Source of the DNA: Acetivibrio ethanolgignens
GTDB taxonomy: Bacteria > Bacillota > Clostridia > Lachnospirales > Lachnospiraceae
DNA length: 64,000 bases
NCBI RefSeq assembly: GCF_001461035.1
Contig: NZ_LNAM01000153.1
Location: forward strand, 1-64,000
Direction of reading: 5' to 3'
Below the pieces are notes generated by a model, which was not told the DNA's origin, made no database searches, and was given only the letters and a program-made list of their open reading frames with translations. Position numbers and translations under genes: made by a program. Of this stretch, positions 8,495 through 17,729 are shown one piece after another (position 1 is the first letter of the stretch; each line of letters opens with the position of its first letter).

Positions 8495-9253
8495 ATGAAA
8501 AAGAAAAGACTCCTTTGGGCAGCCATTTTATTAGCAGTCTGGGAGATTAGTGTAAAATTGTCTCATATTTCACCCTTATTATTTCCCAGTGTAGAAGAGG
8601 TATTAAAAACACTGTATCAGGATCTTTTTCACGGAGACCTTCTAATACAGACCCTTTCCTCCCTGGAAATCATCGGCATTGGAATGCTTCTTGCCGCTTT
8701 TTTTGCCATTGTACTAAGCCTTTTCTCCCTTTTTCATCCCCTGGCAGAAGGGCTGATTGATACCATTACAACCATTGCCCATCCTCTGCCTGGGCTGGCA
8801 CTTTTGCCTCTTATTATTATCTGGTTTGGCACTGGTGATTCGGCTATTATCGCCATAATCGTTCACTCTGCCCTTTGGCCTCTTTTACTAAATCTTCTGA
8901 CTGGTTTTTCCAATACCCCTTCTCTCTATACCGATATTGGAAAAAATCTCTCCATGAGCAATACCGCCATTACTCTGGAAATTCGGCTTCGTTATGCTCT
9001 TCCTTATCTTATCTCCGGCCTTAAAATCGGCTGGGCAAGAGCATGGCGTGCTTTTATCAGTGCTGAGATGGTATTTGGTGCTGTAGGGAAAAAGGGAGGT
9101 CTGGGATTTTACATTTTAACTAAACGTACCTTTATGGATACTGCAGGGCTTTTTGCCGGAATTATTTTAATTGTTATTATCGGAATTTTAGTTGAGGATA
9201 TATTCTTTTCTCTAATTGAAAAAAGAACAACCAGAAAGTGGGGAATGAATTGA
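8495..9253 (+). CDS. ABC transporter permease (SsuC/TauC type)
   Basis: A 252-residue inner-membrane permease with about six hydrophobic helices. It has the binding-protein-dependent loop near residues 165-190 (RLRYALPYLISGLKIGWARA), where the EAA motif is conserved. It follows the binding protein by 12 bases with AGGAGG ahead of the ATG. Its TGA overlaps the ATG of the ATPase gene, indicating coupled translation of the importer. Confidence 0.87.
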   Translation: MKKKRLLWAAILLAVWEISVKLSHISPLLFPSVEEVLKTLYQDLFHGDLLIQTLSSLEIIGIGMLLAAFFAIVLSLFSLFHPLAEGLIDTITTIAHPLPGLALLPLIIIWFGTGDSAIIAIIVHSALWPLLLNLLTGFSNTPSLYTDIGKNLSMSNTAITLEIRLRYALPYLISGLKIGWARAWRAFISAEMVFGAVGKKGGLGFYILTKRTFMDTAGLFAGIILIVIIGILVEDIFFSLIEKRTTRKWGMN

Positions 9254-9966
9254 TGTTTGAAGTAAAAGATTTATCAGTAAGCTTCCAAAGGGATGGCGAA
9301 GCTTTCTGTGTACTGGATAACCTGTCTCTTTCCATTCCCTCTGGACAATTTTTTGTCCTCCTTGGAAAAAGCGGTTGCGGAAAAACTACACTTTTAAGAA
9401 CCTTGGGAGGCTTTTTAAAGCCCGACTCCGGTTCTATTCAAATTGATGGGAAAACCGTAACGACCCCTTCCAAAGAACGAGTGATGGTTTTTCAAAGCTT
9501 TGATCAGCTGTTTCCCTGGTTTACCCTGGAAGAAAATCTTCTTTATGCCCTAAAAAAGTGTGACATTTCCAAATCGGAGGGTAAGACTATTGCAAAAGAA
9601 TGTCTGGCTATGACCGGGCTTTCCGGCTTTGAAAACCAATATCCTTCAGCCCTTTCCGGCGGCATGAAGCAGCGTGGAGCCCTGGCACGAGCCCTTTCCT
9701 TAAAACCCTCCATTCTTTTAATGGATGAGCCCTTTTCCAGCCTTGACTACCTAACCCGCCAAAGTATACAGAGCCTTGTAAGAGAGCTTACGAAAAAAAC
9801 AGGCTGCACCGTTCTTTTAGTTACTCACGATATTGAAGAAGCAATTACTTTAGGTGACCGCATTGGAATTTTAGATAAAACAACAAAAAAAATCTCTTCC
9901 TTCTATCTTCCGTCAGAGCATACAAAAAAAGAACTTCTTGAATGCTTAATCAAAGAGCTGGCCTAA
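9253..9966 (+). CDS. ABC transporter ATPase (SsuB/TauB type)
   Basis: The ATPase of the importer, 237 residues from the ATG that overlaps the permease stop (TGATG). It shows Walker A GKSGCGKTT, Q-loop VFQSFDQLFPW, signature LSGGMKQR, Walker B ILLMDEPFSSLD and the switch His in LLVTHD. A start 15 bases upstream is also open but lies inside the permease end. It is convergent with the GT-C gene, with a 4-base overlap of the two ends. Confidence 0.9.
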   Translation: MFEVKDLSVSFQRDGEAFCVLDNLSLSIPSGQFFVLLGKSGCGKTTLLRTLGGFLKPDSGSIQIDGKTVTTPSKERVMVFQSFDQLFPWFTLEENLLYALKKCDISKSEGKTIAKECLAMTGLSGFENQYPSALSGGMKQRGALARALSLKPSILLMDEPFSSLDYLTRQSIQSLVRELTKKTGCTVLLVTHDIEEAITLGDRIGILDKTTKKISSFYLPSEHTKKELLECLIKELA

Positions 9967-11549
9967 GTATCCAGCTCTTTTAATTTATACACCAGTACAT
10001 GGCTATATTTTTCCTGTCCCATCACTCCGATAACTCTGCTGCCATAGACTGTATCGGTAAACTCTCCTATCAGCTCCCCCTTTTCCTCACATAGCCTTTT
10101 AAGCTCCGGTACAAAACGAATATCTCCGTAAATTACATTAAAATACGGCCTGTGTTCATGTAGATAGTCAAGCTCAGTAGAATAAAGAATATACTCTATT
10201 CCATTTTCTTTGATATATGCCTCTATTCCCTTTTCCCTCCATACATAAGGAAGGTTCCGATAATCTCTTAAACAGCCCTGCGAAAAATAAAATTCTGTAT
10301 TCAGATTGGCAATTACTGTGGAATCCTTCGGTACCAGTTCTTCTATCTGTTCCAGGTATGCTGCATGGCTCCCCTTTGAAAGCCATGGTCTTATCTGCTC
10401 TATAGATATCAAAACTGTTACGGCCAATATTAACGCATAAATAAACCTTTTTCCTTTCTCCTCCTGCTCTGCTAAAAACAAGGCCAATAAAAGATATCCA
10501 AAGGGAAAGAAAAAGAATACACTGGTCTGGTTATATCTTCCGATAAAAATCATTCCACCAAGCAGTCCCATTGTCCCTGAAATCAAAGCTCCAGGAAGCC
10601 TCCTTTTCATAACCAGAGCATAAATCCCCATAAACACCATAAGGAAAGCAAATAACAAAAGGGAAAATCTAAGCTCTGTCACATAATAGGTTCCGCTTTG
10701 TCCTGTAAATAGCCGTTCAAAAAATCCCCTCAGTTCACTGACTTTTGCAGCCAGAGAAGCATCAACATCAAATTCCATGGCACCATTCTGAAAATAATGC
10801 TTTAAAAATTGCGAATCAAAAGAATAGCTGATTAAAACAAAAACTGCCGCAAAGGCTCCCGTTACTCCAATGTAAGTCACCAAAGGAAGAATATCCTTTT
10901 TTATCTGTAAAAACAGATAAAAAAGGATAGCTCCAAAGGAGCAGGCCAGAAGAAAACTGTTGGGATGAATCCCTATGGAAATCCCTGTTATTACCGCCGT
11001 CAGCACGACCTTCATTACACCAGGCTCTCGTTGTCCCAGCAGTAAAAAAAGTCCTGCTATAAAAGCTACCCCAAGCAGGATTTCCTGCCTTGCAAAATGA
11101 GAAGCATAAATAAACTCGACATCCAGACTAAACAATACCGTTACAGCCAGGGCAAGCTTTTCTCTTTTTGTTATTCTTTTAATAAGAAAGTAGAATATTA
11201 TCAAAAATACAATTCCTGCTGCTAGAGATAACAAACGGACACTTTCAATAGAGTATCCGAATATTCGGATAAATCCCATTTGTAATAGGTGAAATAAGCT
11301 CTTTATTGCATGGGGATATCTTGGGCGGGCATCGAAAAAATGCTCCGTTACTGACAGACTTTTTTCTGTCAACATATCTCTCGACAATCCCGCCAGCCAG
11401 CTCTCGTCCGAATGTACAAAAGGAAACTGTGTCAGAAATGCAGAAGAAAAAAAGCCGTATGCCAATATATACAGAAAAAACAGTTTATCTACAAGTCCTC
11501 TTTTTTTCTCCTTCACTTTCCCCACTTCCTTACTGATTATTTCTTTCAT
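9963..11549 (-). CDS. GT-C family membrane glycosyltransferase (ArnT/PMT-like)
   Basis: A 528-residue polytopic membrane protein with about 10-12 hydrophobic helices and a soluble C-terminal part of some 120 residues. The first loop has HSDESW (Asp48-Glu49), matching the acidic DD/DE motif that GT-C enzymes use with polyprenyl-phosphate sugars. This start has GGAGGGA 11 bases upstream; the longer frame has no such site. It is convergent with the aminotransferase/GT2-ATP-grasp/ABC cluster and is a candidate to use its lipid-linked sugar outside the membrane. The acceptor is unknown. Confidence 0.75.
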   Translation of the reverse strand: MKEIISKEVGKVKEKKRGLVDKLFFLYILAYGFFSSAFLTQFPFVHSDESWLAGLSRDMLTEKSLSVTEHFFDARPRYPHAIKSLFHLLQMGFIRIFGYSIESVRLLSLAAGIVFLIIFYFLIKRITKREKLALAVTVLFSLDVEFIYASHFARQEILLGVAFIAGLFLLLGQREPGVMKVVLTAVITGISIGIHPNSFLLACSFGAILFYLFLQIKKDILPLVTYIGVTGAFAAVFVLISYSFDSQFLKHYFQNGAMEFDVDASLAAKVSELRGFFERLFTGQSGTYYVTELRFSLLLFAFLMVFMGIYALVMKRRLPGALISGTMGLLGGMIFIGRYNQTSVFFFFPFGYLLLALFLAEQEEKGKRFIYALILAVTVLISIEQIRPWLSKGSHAAYLEQIEELVPKDSTVIANLNTEFYFSQGCLRDYRNLPYVWREKGIEAYIKENGIEYILYSTELDYLHEHRPYFNVIYGDIRFVPELKRLCEEKGELIGEFTDTVYGSRVIGVMGQEKYSHVLVYKLKELDT

Positions 11550-11720
11550 TCTAGCAGAAATCCCTCCTTCCCACAAGGCAACACTTCTTGTTATTGCTTT
11601 AACATATATAATATAACAAAATGCTATAACTCTATTTGTAAAAACTAAAGTACAATAGTAAATAGATAACGCATTACTACTACAAGAATGATACATACCA
11701 ACAACTAAAGGAGGTTTTTT

Positions 11721-12638
11721 ATGAGCTCTTTTGCTAAAAAAATAACAATCTTTTTGGTATTAGCTCTGTTTACCACCTGCTTAACGGGCTGCAATTCCCA
11801 CACCTTTGCAGAAACGGAAAATTCACTCATTGTTTCTGCAAAAGAACTTACGGACTACATGGGAAAGGAAAATGTTGTCCTGGTCGATATGCAGTCTCCA
11901 GAGGATTATGGAAAAGAACATCTTGAGGGGGCAGTAAATATTCCCGCTGAGAGCATTGTAATTAATGTTCCTGTTAAGAATATGCTGACATCAAAGAAAA
12001 AAATGGAAAGCATCATGAGTGCCAGCGGCATTTCCAATGACACTCTGGTAATCGCTTACGATACAGATAAAATGAGTGCTTCCCGGCTTCTTTGGTCGCT
12101 CTTCATGTACGGTCACGAAAATGTAAAGGTCGTTGATGGTGGTTTTGAAACTATTAAGGCAGCCGGACTTTCCATCACGGACCAGGTTCCTTCTGTAACA
12201 GAAGCCGTCTTTACTGCTGGAGAACCATCCAGCGAATGGTTGGTAGATTCCTCCCGGGTATTAGAGCAGGTAAACAGCCCACGGGACAACGTAATTCTTC
12301 TAGATGTTCGTTCTGATGAAGAATACTATACGGAAGGCAAGATTCCTACATCTGTTATGATGAACTTTACGGGAAACTTTTTCGCGGATGGAACCTTTAA
12401 AACAACAGAAATCACAAAAATTAATTATCTGGAAAATAAAATCTATCCTGAAGATGAAATCATTATTTATTGTAAAACTTCTTTCCGTGCAGCACCAGTT
12501 TTTGTACAACTGTATGAAGCCGGTTATCGGAATATCAAGCTATATGATGGAGCCTTTTTAGAATGGTCCTCTAATTCTGACAATCCTGTTGAAATGCCAG
12601 ATGGAGCAGCTGCACCTTCTAAAAAAGATGCTTCCTGA
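11721..12638 (+). CDS. Tandem-rhodanese lipoprotein
   Basis: A 305-residue exported lipoprotein with lipobox LTGC and two rhodanese domains. In the first (about 45-150) the active-site loop reads AYDTDKMSASR and lacks the cysteine. The second (about 175-290) keeps it in YCKTSFRAAP. One inactive plus one active domain is the layout of thiosulfate/mercaptopyruvate sulfurtransferases, which normally act in the cytosol; here the enzyme is on the outer face of the membrane. AGGAGG precedes the ATG. It probably shares a transcript or regulon with the next rhodanese gene. Confidence 0.85.
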   Translation: MSSFAKKITIFLVLALFTTCLTGCNSHTFAETENSLIVSAKELTDYMGKENVVLVDMQSPEDYGKEHLEGAVNIPAESIVINVPVKNMLTSKKKMESIMSASGISNDTLVIAYDTDKMSASRLLWSLFMYGHENVKVVDGGFETIKAAGLSITDQVPSVTEAVFTAGEPSSEWLVDSSRVLEQVNSPRDNVILLDVRSDEEYYTEGKIPTSVMMNFTGNFFADGTFKTTEITKINYLENKIYPEDEIIIYCKTSFRAAPVFVQLYEAGYRNIKLYDGAFLEWSSNSDNPVEMPDGAAAPSKKDAS

Positions 12639-12692
12639 TACTTAATTTTAACGCCGCTTTGCGGTAGTATCCAAAGAAAGGATGAATTGTTT

Positions 12693-13652
12693 ATGAAAAA
12701 ATTACTTGCTTTATCACTTACCTTTGTTTTGACCTGTGGTCTTATCACAGGCTGTGGCAACAAAACAGAGGCTCCTGCTGAGACTCAGACTCCAGTAGTA
12801 GAAACTTCTGCTCCTGAGACCGAAGCCCCTGAAGCCGAGGTTCCTGAAACCGATGTAGTAGCAGAGGCTGCTATGGGTTATTTTGCAAACTTCCCGGAAG
12901 ACAGACACATGATTGGTGTTCCTGATTTATTTGCGAAGATGGATGCCGGTGAGGATATGCTTATTATTGATATTCGTGCTGCTGAAGATTATGCTGCCGG
13001 CCACTTAAAGGGTGCAGTTAATGTACCTTACGCTACTGTTGGTGAATCCTTAGATATCATCCCGGATGACATTCCAATTTTCGTAAACTGCTATTCCGGA
13101 CAGACCTCTTCCCAGACAGTTGCTTTATTAAATGTTGCAGGAAAATATGCTACCAATATTCAGGGTGGCTTCAATAATGGTATTTCTACTGCTGAAAACT
13201 ATGAAAATTACATCACTACTGAAGAAGCAACTCTTTCTGGTGACGAATATCCTGTTGACCCGGCAATTAAGGCTGCCATTGTTGATTACTATGCAAAGGC
13301 AACCTCTGATACCTTCAAGTCCTTTAACTTCCCTGTGGAAAGCTTAGGAGAGCTTGTGGAAGCTGAGAGTGATGATTATACCATTCTCTCTATCCGTTCC
13401 GCAGAGGATTATGCTAAGGGTCATATTGCTGGTGCTATGAATATTCCTTTTGGTAAGGGTATGCAGGAGTCCTTCTCCACTATCCCTACTGACAAGCCAG
13501 TAATCGTATACTGCTACTCCGGACAGACCTCTTCCCAGACTATGACTATCCTTCGTATGTTAGGCTATGAAGCATACAGCCTTGCAGGTGGTATGGGTAC
13601 TGAAGGAAAAGGCGGCTGGTTAGGTGCAGGCCTTCCTGTAGTTACAGAATAA
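12693..13652 (+). CDS. Lipoprotein with two active rhodanese domains
   Basis: A 319-residue lipoprotein with lipobox ITGC followed by a Pro/Glu/Thr-rich tether of about 40 residues and two rhodanese domains. Both keep the catalytic cysteine in the same loop, NCYSGQTSSQT and YCYSGQTSSQT, so they are probably an internal duplication. ATG at 12693 is preferred to the TTG six bases earlier. It lies 54 bases after the first rhodanese gene. Inferred role: extracytoplasmic sulfane-sulfur transfer feeding the YeeE/TusA system. The substrate is not known. Confidence 0.85.
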   Translation: MKKLLALSLTFVLTCGLITGCGNKTEAPAETQTPVVETSAPETEAPEAEVPETDVVAEAAMGYFANFPEDRHMIGVPDLFAKMDAGEDMLIIDIRAAEDYAAGHLKGAVNVPYATVGESLDIIPDDIPIFVNCYSGQTSSQTVALLNVAGKYATNIQGGFNNGISTAENYENYITTEEATLSGDEYPVDPAIKAAIVDYYAKATSDTFKSFNFPVESLGELVEAESDDYTILSIRSAEDYAKGHIAGAMNIPFGKGMQESFSTIPTDKPVIVYCYSGQTSSQTMTILRMLGYEAYSLAGGMGTEGKGGWLGAGLPVVTE

Positions 13653-13665
13653 TTCATTTTCTATT

Positions 13666-13721
13666 TATAAGGGAGTGTCGCAAAATAACTAAAATCTAGT
13701 TATGAAGCGATGCTCCTTATA
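13666..13721. repeat. Long imperfect inverted repeat between convergent genes
   Basis: TATAAGGGAGTGTCGC at 13666-13681 pairs imperfectly with GCGATGCTCCTTATA at 13707-13721, with an inner ATAACT/AGTTAT pair. It lies between the rhodanese gene and the convergent regulator. It lacks a T run, so it is a weak terminator; a small non-autonomous mobile element is possible. Confidence 0.5.
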
Positions 13722-13760
13722 TAGAACAAGGACACCATTCAATCTTCTAATTTGGTGATT

Positions 13761-15482
13761 TTACTCTTTTCCAGATAGGTATGAAATTTTTCCCTTTCTC
13801 GCTTTTTTTACCTGTAAATGATATTCTTTTAACTTTCTATATAGGGTTGTTCTTGATATCTGCAGGATTTCTTCCATCTCCTGCCGTGTGTACCCAAGCT
13901 CTACCATCCTCCGTATCTGCTGCTCTTCCATTTCTTTTACAGAAGCCATCCTTGGGCGAAATTCCTTATCATAAAAATTGATTTCTTTTCCCTTATAGCT
14001 TCCATCCCGCACGATACACTCAAGAATCGTTTCCAGCATCCCTAAAGGAACACTTCGGCAATCCGACCAGATCCTTTCCATCAAAGACACGTTCACAATA
14101 TCCTTCTTCCTGCGGGTGCAATAGATTTTGTTATAGTACCGAAGTCCGGCGGCACAGTATTTCATAAAAAACTGTTTATTATTGTGGATGGTTGTTTCTG
14201 GACAAAGTATATGCTCTGATATTATCTGATAAAGTTTTTTACTGAAAGTATTTTCTTTTGCGAACACTCCTAAATCCATAATTGTACAGAATATAAACCT
14301 TACATTCACCGCTATAAAGCGTCCGCTTGAAATTTCCAGCTTTCCAGTCCGCATTATCTCTGCAAATTTATCCTGTAGATAAAGAGGCATCTGTTCCGGC
14401 TGTACAATCACCAGAATCCCACCATCCATATTTCTTACAACACCATACTCTCCTAATAAATAACTGTCCATCAAATCCCTGTATACATTTTGCATATAAA
14501 TAATTTTAATTGCATTCAGTCTGCGGTTTGAGTGGTTGGCAATTCCCTTTGCCAGCAATTCATTCATCGCCTGTTCTTCTCCGCAAATCAACAAATGTGA
14601 ATCCAGCTCTGCATATTTTGCAGCAATCTCCGTCCACTCACTTTCCATAAATTTTTCCAGCCATGGCAGTGTTACGATGGTTCCTGGTACAAAAGTCAGC
14701 GAATTGGTACTTATATTTTTATGAGGACGCAAACTGAAAATTAGGCCGTATTGGCCTTCGGTAATACTTACCTGTTTCCGATTCAGCAGCCCATAAAAAT
14801 TTTGTCCGTAATGATTGATGGTAACCTTTAAATTTTCTACGCTATAGCTTTCATCGATCCATTGGATAAATTCCGGATACACTTTGCAGATATTTTTTCC
14901 AATGAGTCCTGCATCAACGTAAAATTCTTCTTTAAAAGAATGATTTATATAAATAACATTTCCGTAAATATCCGTATAAAGAACCGCATCTTCCATCAGA
15001 TCCAGAATTGATTCAATCTGCAAAATTTTCTGACGTAGCCCTTTTTTTTCAATATGATTTATCATTCGCACAGCTACCAGATCCGCCATATTTTCCATAA
15101 ATGTAATAGTGGAATCTATGGTTTCAAACAGTGTTTTTACTCTGCTTTTCGGAAGAATCAAAGCAATCACACCCAGCACCTGTTTTTCATATCGGATGGG
15201 TACACCTACAAATCCCTGTATTTTACAGCTTTCAAACTGCTCACATTCCCGGCAGCTTGGAATCTGCCTTTTATTTTCTATCAGGAGATTATGATTATTG
15301 ATAAGCACATCTGATATTAAAGATCCGATCTTAATATCTTTATAAAGGGAAAAATATTTGAATTTACTTCCAACAATATCCATGTTAGAATCTGTGATAA
15401 TCACATCTGTATCCACTATGTCAGAAATTACAACTGCAAAATTATCCACAAAGCTTCTAATTTTTCCCAGTAAACTACTCAT
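13761..15482 (-). CDS. GAF-PAS-Fis regulator with degenerate AAA+ core
   Basis: This 573-residue cytosolic regulator has a GAF-like domain (about 15-150) with a cysteine triad at residues 77, 80 and 86. A PAS domain spans about 160-260, a region shaped like a sigma-54 AAA+ domain about 280-450, and a Fis-type HTH lies near the end (TRQEMEEILQISRTTLYRKL). Where Walker A should be the text is LLICGEEQAM, and no GAFTGA loop is seen, so it should not drive sigma-54. DhaR-type activators share this layout. It lies at the end of the liv-dha operon, on the same strand. ATG at 15482 follows GGAGGTC. Confidence 0.82.
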   Translation of the reverse strand: MSSLLGKIRSFVDNFAVVISDIVDTDVIITDSNMDIVGSKFKYFSLYKDIKIGSLISDVLINNHNLLIENKRQIPSCRECEQFESCKIQGFVGVPIRYEKQVLGVIALILPKSRVKTLFETIDSTITFMENMADLVAVRMINHIEKKGLRQKILQIESILDLMEDAVLYTDIYGNVIYINHSFKEEFYVDAGLIGKNICKVYPEFIQWIDESYSVENLKVTINHYGQNFYGLLNRKQVSITEGQYGLIFSLRPHKNISTNSLTFVPGTIVTLPWLEKFMESEWTEIAAKYAELDSHLLICGEEQAMNELLAKGIANHSNRRLNAIKIIYMQNVYRDLMDSYLLGEYGVVRNMDGGILVIVQPEQMPLYLQDKFAEIMRTGKLEISSGRFIAVNVRFIFCTIMDLGVFAKENTFSKKLYQIISEHILCPETTIHNNKQFFMKYCAAGLRYYNKIYCTRRKKDIVNVSLMERIWSDCRSVPLGMLETILECIVRDGSYKGKEINFYDKEFRPRMASVKEMEEQQIRRMVELGYTRQEMEEILQISRTTLYRKLKEYHLQVKKARKGKISYLSGKE

Positions 15483-15546
15483 ATTAAGACCTCCGCTTAT
15501 AAAGAAATAGGCTATCATAAGTTTTACTCATAATAGCCGATATCTC

Positions 15547-16023
15547 TTATTTCTTGCTAATTCTCACTTCGCAGACATCTTCACCATTTGCAATTGTTTT
15601 TCCAAGGTAGAAATCATAGTTCATTTTTTCACAGATTCCCCGGTCGCCATCCATGGCAATGTCACAAAGTACAGAACACTCTTCATCAGTTGCACCGAGT
15701 TTTTTCCATGCTGCAACCAATGGACAATAATGAAAGTCTACACTAAGTTTATCATCTGTGCAAGTATCTTCCATTTGGAAAATTTCTTTTACATTATCAT
15801 TGATGAATTCTTTATGGAATACATGAAGGTCATCTGTATGCGTATATTTTGTTTCCCCATGGAAACGGCCACATTCTAAAATTGCTTTATGTGCAAATTC
15901 ATCACTTAATCCTGCTTTTTTGCCTTCCTTGTACATAAGATACATCCATGTCGCTCTATGCTCAAAAGCTCCTCTCATATCCTTGATGTGCTGGCTTTTT
16001 GTTTCTGGTACATTCTTAATCAT
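15547..16023 (-). CDS. L-2-amino-thiazoline-4-carboxylate hydrolase-family protein
   Basis: A 158-residue protein resembling the ATC hydrolase family: a helical N-terminus, then VDFHYCPLVAAWKKLG and ECSVLCDIAMDGDRG, both family landmarks. The family name comes from an enzyme of L-cysteine formation from ATC, but most members have no proven reaction. It has several cysteines and histidines that could bind metal. ATG at 16023 follows AGGAGG; the longer frame would overlap dhaL. It closes the liv-dhaKL operon, hinting that the imported compound needs hydrolysis as well as phosphorylation. Confidence 0.72.
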   Translation of the reverse strand: MIKNVPETKSQHIKDMRGAFEHRATWMYLMYKEGKKAGLSDEFAHKAILECGRFHGETKYTHTDDLHVFHKEFINDNVKEIFQMEDTCTDDKLSVDFHYCPLVAAWKKLGATDEECSVLCDIAMDGDRGICEKMNYDFYLGKTIANGEDVCEVRISKK

Positions 16024-16060
16024 TTGTTTTTCCTCCTGAAAATATAATAATATTAAAACA

Positions 16061-16708
16061 CTACATAAGCTTTTCTGCCACATAATCCATTAATGTACTG
16101 ATTTGATAAGACATTGTAATAGCACCTGGATCCAGATGGCCTACCCCTTTATTTGCCTGGTAAGTTGCTCTTCCTCGGACGGCTTTCATATTTTTTGTAT
16201 TTTCTGCCCCATCTATTGCAGCTTTTTTTACAACTTCACATAAGGTTTTTTCGTTGCTTCCGTTTTCAATACAGCTTTTGTATGCTTTTACTGCTGGTGC
16301 CAAGCTGTCAATCATTGTTTTAAAACCTTCCTGCGCCTGCCCCCTGGAAATAATTGCATTTAACATTGCTTCCAAAACATCATACAACTCCTGTTTTCCC
16401 AGTACCTCTTTTCCCTTCACTGCTTTTGCAGCAGCAAGGTATGCACTGCCATATAAAACTCCCGAAGATCCGCCAATAACCGCCATCATACTTTTTCCAA
16501 TGGCTTTCAGCTCATCACTGATATTCATGGAGGCAAGTGCTTCTATATCTGCCACGAGCTTTTCAAATCCCATATTAATATTAGACCAATGATCTCCATC
16601 GCCAGTTGCAAGGTCAAGCTCTGTTACATAATCACCATTCACACGAATTACTTCATAAGTACGTTTAACATATTCTGCATAATCTGCAGCTGTCAGTACA
16701 AATCCCAT
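16061..16708 (-). CDS. dhaL: Dihydroxyacetone kinase subunit DhaL (nucleotide-binding)
   Basis: A 215-residue all-helical nucleotide-binding subunit. Residues DLATGDGDH (Asp32, Asp37, Asp39) form the Mg/ADP site, and GGSSGVLYG at about 84-92 is typical. The motif reads GDGDHWSN rather than the usual GDGDHGTN. It follows dhaK by 17 bases. No dhaM (the PTS phosphodonor partner) is present in the window, so the phosphoryl source is either ATP or a PTS protein encoded elsewhere. ATG at 16708 is preceded by GGAGATGG. Confidence 0.88.
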   Translation of the reverse strand: MGFVLTAADYAEYVKRTYEVIRVNGDYVTELDLATGDGDHWSNINMGFEKLVADIEALASMNISDELKAIGKSMMAVIGGSSGVLYGSAYLAAAKAVKGKEVLGKQELYDVLEAMLNAIISRGQAQEGFKTMIDSLAPAVKAYKSCIENGSNEKTLCEVVKKAAIDGAENTKNMKAVRGRATYQANKGVGHLDPGAITMSYQISTLMDYVAEKLM

Positions 16709-16725
16709 GTTCCCATCTCCTTTAT

Positions 16726-17712
16726 TTAAAGTTTGAATGCCGGTGTGTCGCACGGTGCGTCCAAAAGCTCTTTTAGTTCATCATCCAGCTTCATCAATGT
16801 AAGAGAGCACCCCGTCATATCTAAAGCAGTTGTATAATTTCCCACAAATGTTTTGTATGCTTTGATCCCTTTTTCTTCCAAAACCTTCTGAACCTCTCCA
16901 TTTAAGATATATAATTCCATCAACGGAGTTCCGCCCAGTCCGTTTACAAGTACTGCGACCTCACTGTCTGAATAATCGTAATCTTCAAGAATTTTACCAA
17001 GAAGAATTTCTGCAATTTCTTTTGCTGTTTTCACCGTTGTTTTTTCCACACCCGGCTCCCCATGAATTCCCATACCTATTTCGATTTCATTGTCTCCTAG
17101 TACAAATCCAGACTTCCCTACTGCTGGAAGAATGCATGGCGTCATTGCCATACCCATGCTTCTGATATTTGCAATGGCATGCTCTGCCGCCGCCTTTACT
17201 TCCTGCAAGGAAGCACCTGCCTCAGCTTTTGCACCTGCAATTTTATGTACAAATACAGTTCCGGCGATTCCCCGCCTTCCCGTAGAATACGTGCTGTCCG
17301 GAACTGCTACGTCATCTTTTACCACAACAGTTTCTACTTCAATATCGTCTGCATCTGCAAGATCAGCTGCTAGCCCAAAATTCATGATGTCGCCAGAATA
17401 GTTTTTAATTACAAGTAAAACACCTTTTCCTGTTTCCATTTTTTCAATGGCTACACCGATTCGATCCGGGCTAGGAGAAGAGAACACATTTCCCGAAACT
17501 GCCGCATCCAGCATACCAGTTCCGACAAAGCCTGCATGAAGGGGCTCATGTCCAGCACCGCCGCCAGAAATAATTGCAACCTTCGTTCCTTTTTCTTTGC
17601 GGGAAATCACTTCTGCTCCCGGTGTGTAATCCAATTTGTCTGCATAAGCAAACTGCATTCCCTTCAGTGCCTCGCTTACTACATCTGCCGGATGATTGAT
17701 AATTTTTTTCAT
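16726..17712 (-). CDS. dhaK: Dihydroxyacetone kinase subunit DhaK
   Basis: A 328-residue substrate-binding subunit that holds dihydroxyacetone as a hemiaminal on histidine. GGGAGHEPLHAGF at 50-62 holds the substrate-contact histidines, NYSGD at 104-108 lines the pocket and His217 in MGIHGEPG is the covalent site. Length matches the family. It lies 17 bases downstream of livF, so it is transcribed with the importer; a link between Liv-type transport and DhaKL suggests a triose or polyol derivative rather than amino acids as cargo. AAAGGAA precedes the ATG. Confidence 0.92.
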   Translation of the reverse strand: MKKIINHPADVVSEALKGMQFAYADKLDYTPGAEVISRKEKGTKVAIISGGGAGHEPLHAGFVGTGMLDAAVSGNVFSSPSPDRIGVAIEKMETGKGVLLVIKNYSGDIMNFGLAADLADADDIEVETVVVKDDVAVPDSTYSTGRRGIAGTVFVHKIAGAKAEAGASLQEVKAAAEHAIANIRSMGMAMTPCILPAVGKSGFVLGDNEIEIGMGIHGEPGVEKTTVKTAKEIAEILLGKILEDYDYSDSEVAVLVNGLGGTPLMELYILNGEVQKVLEEKGIKAYKTFVGNYTTALDMTGCSLTLMKLDDELKELLDAPCDTPAFKL

Positions 17713-17729
17713 TTTATCGATTCCTTTCT

